Shown: in pieces, positions 6,074 through 8,080 of the stretch | How the letters are laid out: every line of letters starts with the position of its first letter | How positions within the stretch are numbered: the stretch's first letter is position 1 | Source: an uncultured Alphaproteobacteria bacterium | GTDB lineage: Bacteria; Pseudomonadota; Alphaproteobacteria; Caulobacterales; Parvularculaceae | Direction of reading: 5' to 3' | DNA length: 8,080 bases | Assembly: GCA_938003575.1 (NCBI GenBank) | Contig: CALKYG010000007.1 | Coordinates: 1-8,080, forward strand | Made by a program: the position numbers and the translations under genes | Notes under the pieces: model-generated | Database searches by the model: none | Told to the model about the DNA's origin: nothing | The model's input: the letters and a program-made list of their open reading frames with translations, nothing else

Positions 6074-8080
6074 CGGCGGCCGAACGAAAAGAGCCGGCGA
6101 CGCGCAGGAACGCTTTCCGGCGCCGCCTCAAGGCTCTTGTCGAGAACAAGGACTTCCGCCTCGTCGGCGCCTGCCGCCGAAGTTGAAAGGTCCGGTTCCT
6201 CCATAGCGGCGGAAGCGGCGTCCGGCTCGCCCGACCGGTTCTCGGCGGAGACTATGGGTTCTCCGAGATGATACCCTTGCCCCATCCGGCAGCCGATCGC
6301 TTTCGCGGTTTCCGCGGCTTCCCTCGACTCAATTCCCTCCGCGATCACCGTCATTCCGAAATCCTTGCCGAGCCGCGCAAGCGCCCCGACGATTTTTTTC
6401 TTTCCGCCGTTCGCAACAATGTCGTCGATGAACGATTTATCGATCTTGAGATAATCGAAATCGTATTTGTGCAGGTTGCTCAAAGACGAAAAACCGGCGC
6501 CGAAATCGTCATAGGCCAGCGAAGCGCCGGCGGACCGCAGCTTTTTGAAGGTGTCGTTCACTTTCGGCGTTTCGCTCAATTGCTCGCCTTCGGTCAGTTC
6601 AAGTACGAGCGCCCCTTTCGGAAGCTTGCGTTCGGCGATCGCCGCTTTCACTTCGTCGACAAATCCGGCCTCCCGCACCTGCGACAGCGACACGTTGAAA
6701 GCGCCGAAAAATCCGGTTTCTCCGGCGGCGACGCGCTCCGCCACATGATCGGCGGTTGCGTTCATCATGATCGACGCGAGTTTGGCGCCGCGCCCCGACC
6801 GTTGCGCTTCACGCACGATCTGTTCGGTCGTCATCGACTTTCGGTTTTTCCCGCCGTCGCCCGGCCAGCGGACGAGCGCTTCGGCCCCGCAGACTTTCCC
6901 GGTCTCAAAGCAAACGATCGGCTGGAACGCTGCAACGAGTTCGCCCCTGTCGATTGCGTCCGCAACCGACTCCTCGACTTTCCCGGCGCCTGACTGGACT
7001 CTGTCCTCTTTGGCGTCCGCCGAGTCGTTCGCCGCTGACCTCGCGGCTGTCGCCGCCGCGCCTGTCAAAGAGGCGGCCGCCATCTTCAGCGCGTCATTTT
7101 TCTCAGCGGACGCCGAGGGCCCGGACGCGTCATCCGCAAACACGACAATCCGCTCAAGGGCGCCGTTCGCATCGACCGCGCGCGCGCCTCTCATCCGCAC
7201 TTTGCGGCCGTCATGAAGTTTCAGCACCTCGTCATAGCCGCCGTCGCCTTCCGACGCCCCGATGACCTTGGCGTCGAATCTCGCAAGGTCGTCAGCATGG
7301 ATGAAATCGCGCAAGGCGCCGGGCGTGAATGCGCCGTTGCCGTCCGCTCCCATCAGCTTGCTGAACGATTCGGTTTGATGGCTGTCGGATTTGCTCCAGT
7401 CCCAGACAGCTATCCCCGCATAATCAAGAACCTGAGCAAGCTGGTTTTCGGAAATGCGCAGCGCCCGCTCCTTCGTTTGCTCAGCGCGGTGATCCAGAGC
7501 GTCCGGCCGGTCCGCAAAACCGACAGCGGATTGCGGCGAAAACGCGGGCCCCGTGTTCGGCCTGCCGAAATCGGCAAGCGCGACGAGACTCGCTGTCAGC
7601 AAACCGATGGCGAAGAGAGCGTGCGGCGCGAGAGCGAAAAGGCCGCCGCTTCCGACCAATCCGAACAGAAGCGGCGCGAGGGCCGCCAGCACCGCGCCGG
7701 GCAGAATGAACCGGGCGGCATTGTCGCCGCGCATGCCCGCATAAGCGGCAAGCCCGATCGCCGTCGCCGCAACGCCCGCAAGACCGATCTTGAGGACGCC
7801 GGACGCTTCACCGCCGAGCACCGCATTGATGACTCCGACGCCGACCATCGACAAAGCGCCGGCGAAAAGAAGGCCGCCGATCAACTGGCTCCGGCTCGCA
7901 AGGCTGATCGTGGAGGAAAGAAAAATGAGACCTGCGGCAGCGAAGACGCCTTCAAGCAGCATCATGATTGTCGGCGGCGGCGCGGCGACGACGCCAAGCC
8001 AGATCGCCTGAATGGCGCCGCCGGCGATGAGCATCACCGTCCCGCACATCGCGGCCGCGCTTCGCCTAAGGACGGCGACG
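6070..8080 (-). CDS. Membrane-anchored PAS-EAL cyclic-di-GMP phosphodiesterase (5' end open)
   Basis: Predicted inner-membrane enzyme that hydrolyses c-di-GMP to pGpG. The first ATG inside the window is at 8049 (659 residues). The frame stays open to the right edge and no Shine-Dalgarno precedes that ATG, so the true start probably lies outside. Numbered from 8049: residues 5-160 hold about five or six hydrophobic helices. Residues 197-307 look like a PAS domain (LDYAGIAVWDW, FIHADDLARFD, then a strand-rich end). Residues 308-360 are an Ala/Ser-rich linker, and an EAL domain spans 363-600. Catalytic positions are present: E390 (EALVRW), N452 (FNVSLSQ), E484 (ELTE), D514/D515 (YDDFGAGFSSL), K535 (LKIDKSF), E571 (AEGIES) and Q591 (GQGYHLGEP). 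There is no GGDEF domain. The segment after EALVRW is unusual (GDGGKNRKSMTTEQ instead of the common HP-G-I-P pattern). The tail 601-659 is acidic and ends RRRLFSFGRR. The enzyme is probably active; the signal sensed is unknown. Confidence 0.9.
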   Translation of the reverse strand, partial: VAVLRRSAAAMCGTVMLIAGGAIQAIWLGVVAAPPPTIMMLLEGVFAAAGLIFLSSTISLASRSQLIGGLLFAGALSMVGVGVINAVLGGEASGVLKIGLAGVAATAIGLAAYAGMRGDNAARFILPGAVLAALAPLLFGLVGSGGLFALAPHALFAIGLLTASLVALADFGRPNTGPAFSPQSAVGFADRPDALDHRAEQTKERALRISENQLAQVLDYAGIAVWDWSKSDSHQTESFSKLMGADGNGAFTPGALRDFIHADDLARFDAKVIGASEGDGGYDEVLKLHDGRKVRMRGARAVDANGALERIVVFADDASGPSASAEKNDALKMAAASLTGAAATAARSAANDSADAKEDRVQSGAGKVEESVADAIDRGELVAAFQPIVCFETGKVCGAEALVRWPGDGGKNRKSMTTEQIVREAQRSGRGAKLASIMMNATADHVAERVAAGETGFFGAFNVSLSQVREAGFVDEVKAAIAERKLPKGALVLELTEGEQLSETPKVNDTFKKLRSAGASLAYDDFGAGFSSLSNLHKYDFDYLKIDKSFIDDIVANGGKKKIVGALARLGKDFGMTVIAEGIESREAAETAKAIGCRMGQGYHLGEPIVSAENRSGEPDAASAAMEEPDLSTSAAGADEAEVLVLDKSLEAAPESVPARRRLFSFGRR

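Noticed and set aside
6268..6993. Plus-strand open frame of 241 codons opposite the PAS-EAL gene
   Set aside because: It is antisense to the EAL domain, whose catalytic motifs are all intact in the minus frame. The plus translation has low-complexity composition and no domain.
1..8080. CRISPR array, insertion sequence, tRNA/rRNA gene, phage or toxin-antitoxin genes
   Set aside because: No regularly spaced repeats, transposase motifs, terminal inverted repeats, cloverleaf sequences or small paired ORFs were seen. Gaps between genes are short and composition is uniform.

Overview
The window reads as a piece of chromosome from a high-GC alphaproteobacterium. Codon third positions are strongly G/C and genes are tightly packed. 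The ispH, rnhA and peroxiredoxin genes lie next to each other, as they do in many Alphaproteobacteria (recalled from family knowledge, not searched). The Oar-like TonB receptor at the left edge and the membrane PAS-EAL protein at the right edge suggest an aquatic, Caulobacter/Hyphomonas/Parvularcula-like bacterium, but that placement is an inference. I see no mobile element, tRNA, rRNA, CRISPR array or sign of recent transfer.

Layout, left to right. Positions 1-600 (minus) hold the first 200 codons of a TonB-dependent outer-membrane receptor, cut by the window edge. Positions 601-835 are non-coding and contain a dyad next to the receptor's ribosome binding site and a minus-strand terminator-like hairpin below argS. 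Positions 836-3144 (minus) are a two-gene unit: an unrecognised lipoprotein, then argS (arginyl-tRNA synthetase), with stop and start overlapping in TGATG. A divergent gap separates this from ispH (plus, 3299-4273, last step of the MEP isoprenoid pathway). Next is a 107-bp spacer with a 9-bp inverted repeat and a candidate promoter, then rnhA (plus, 4381-4806, RNase HI). A Prx5-type peroxiredoxin (minus, 4813-5295) converges on rnhA with 6 bp between them. A YqgE/AlgH-family gene (plus, 5414-6073) diverges from the peroxiredoxin. It converges on a long membrane-anchored PAS-EAL c-di-GMP phosphodiesterase gene (minus, 6070 to the right edge), and the two stop codons share one CTAG.

Most of the content is housekeeping: translation, isoprenoid synthesis, R-loop and RNA-primer removal, and peroxide detoxification. 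The less routine parts are the c-di-GMP enzyme, the receptor and the lipoprotein. I found no convincing new multi-gene system. The points most worth a second look are the apparent absence of thrB between ispH and rnhA, the two mutually exclusive hairpins in the argS/receptor gap, the dyad at the receptor start, the coupled lipoprotein-argS pair, and the altered loop after the EAL motif.
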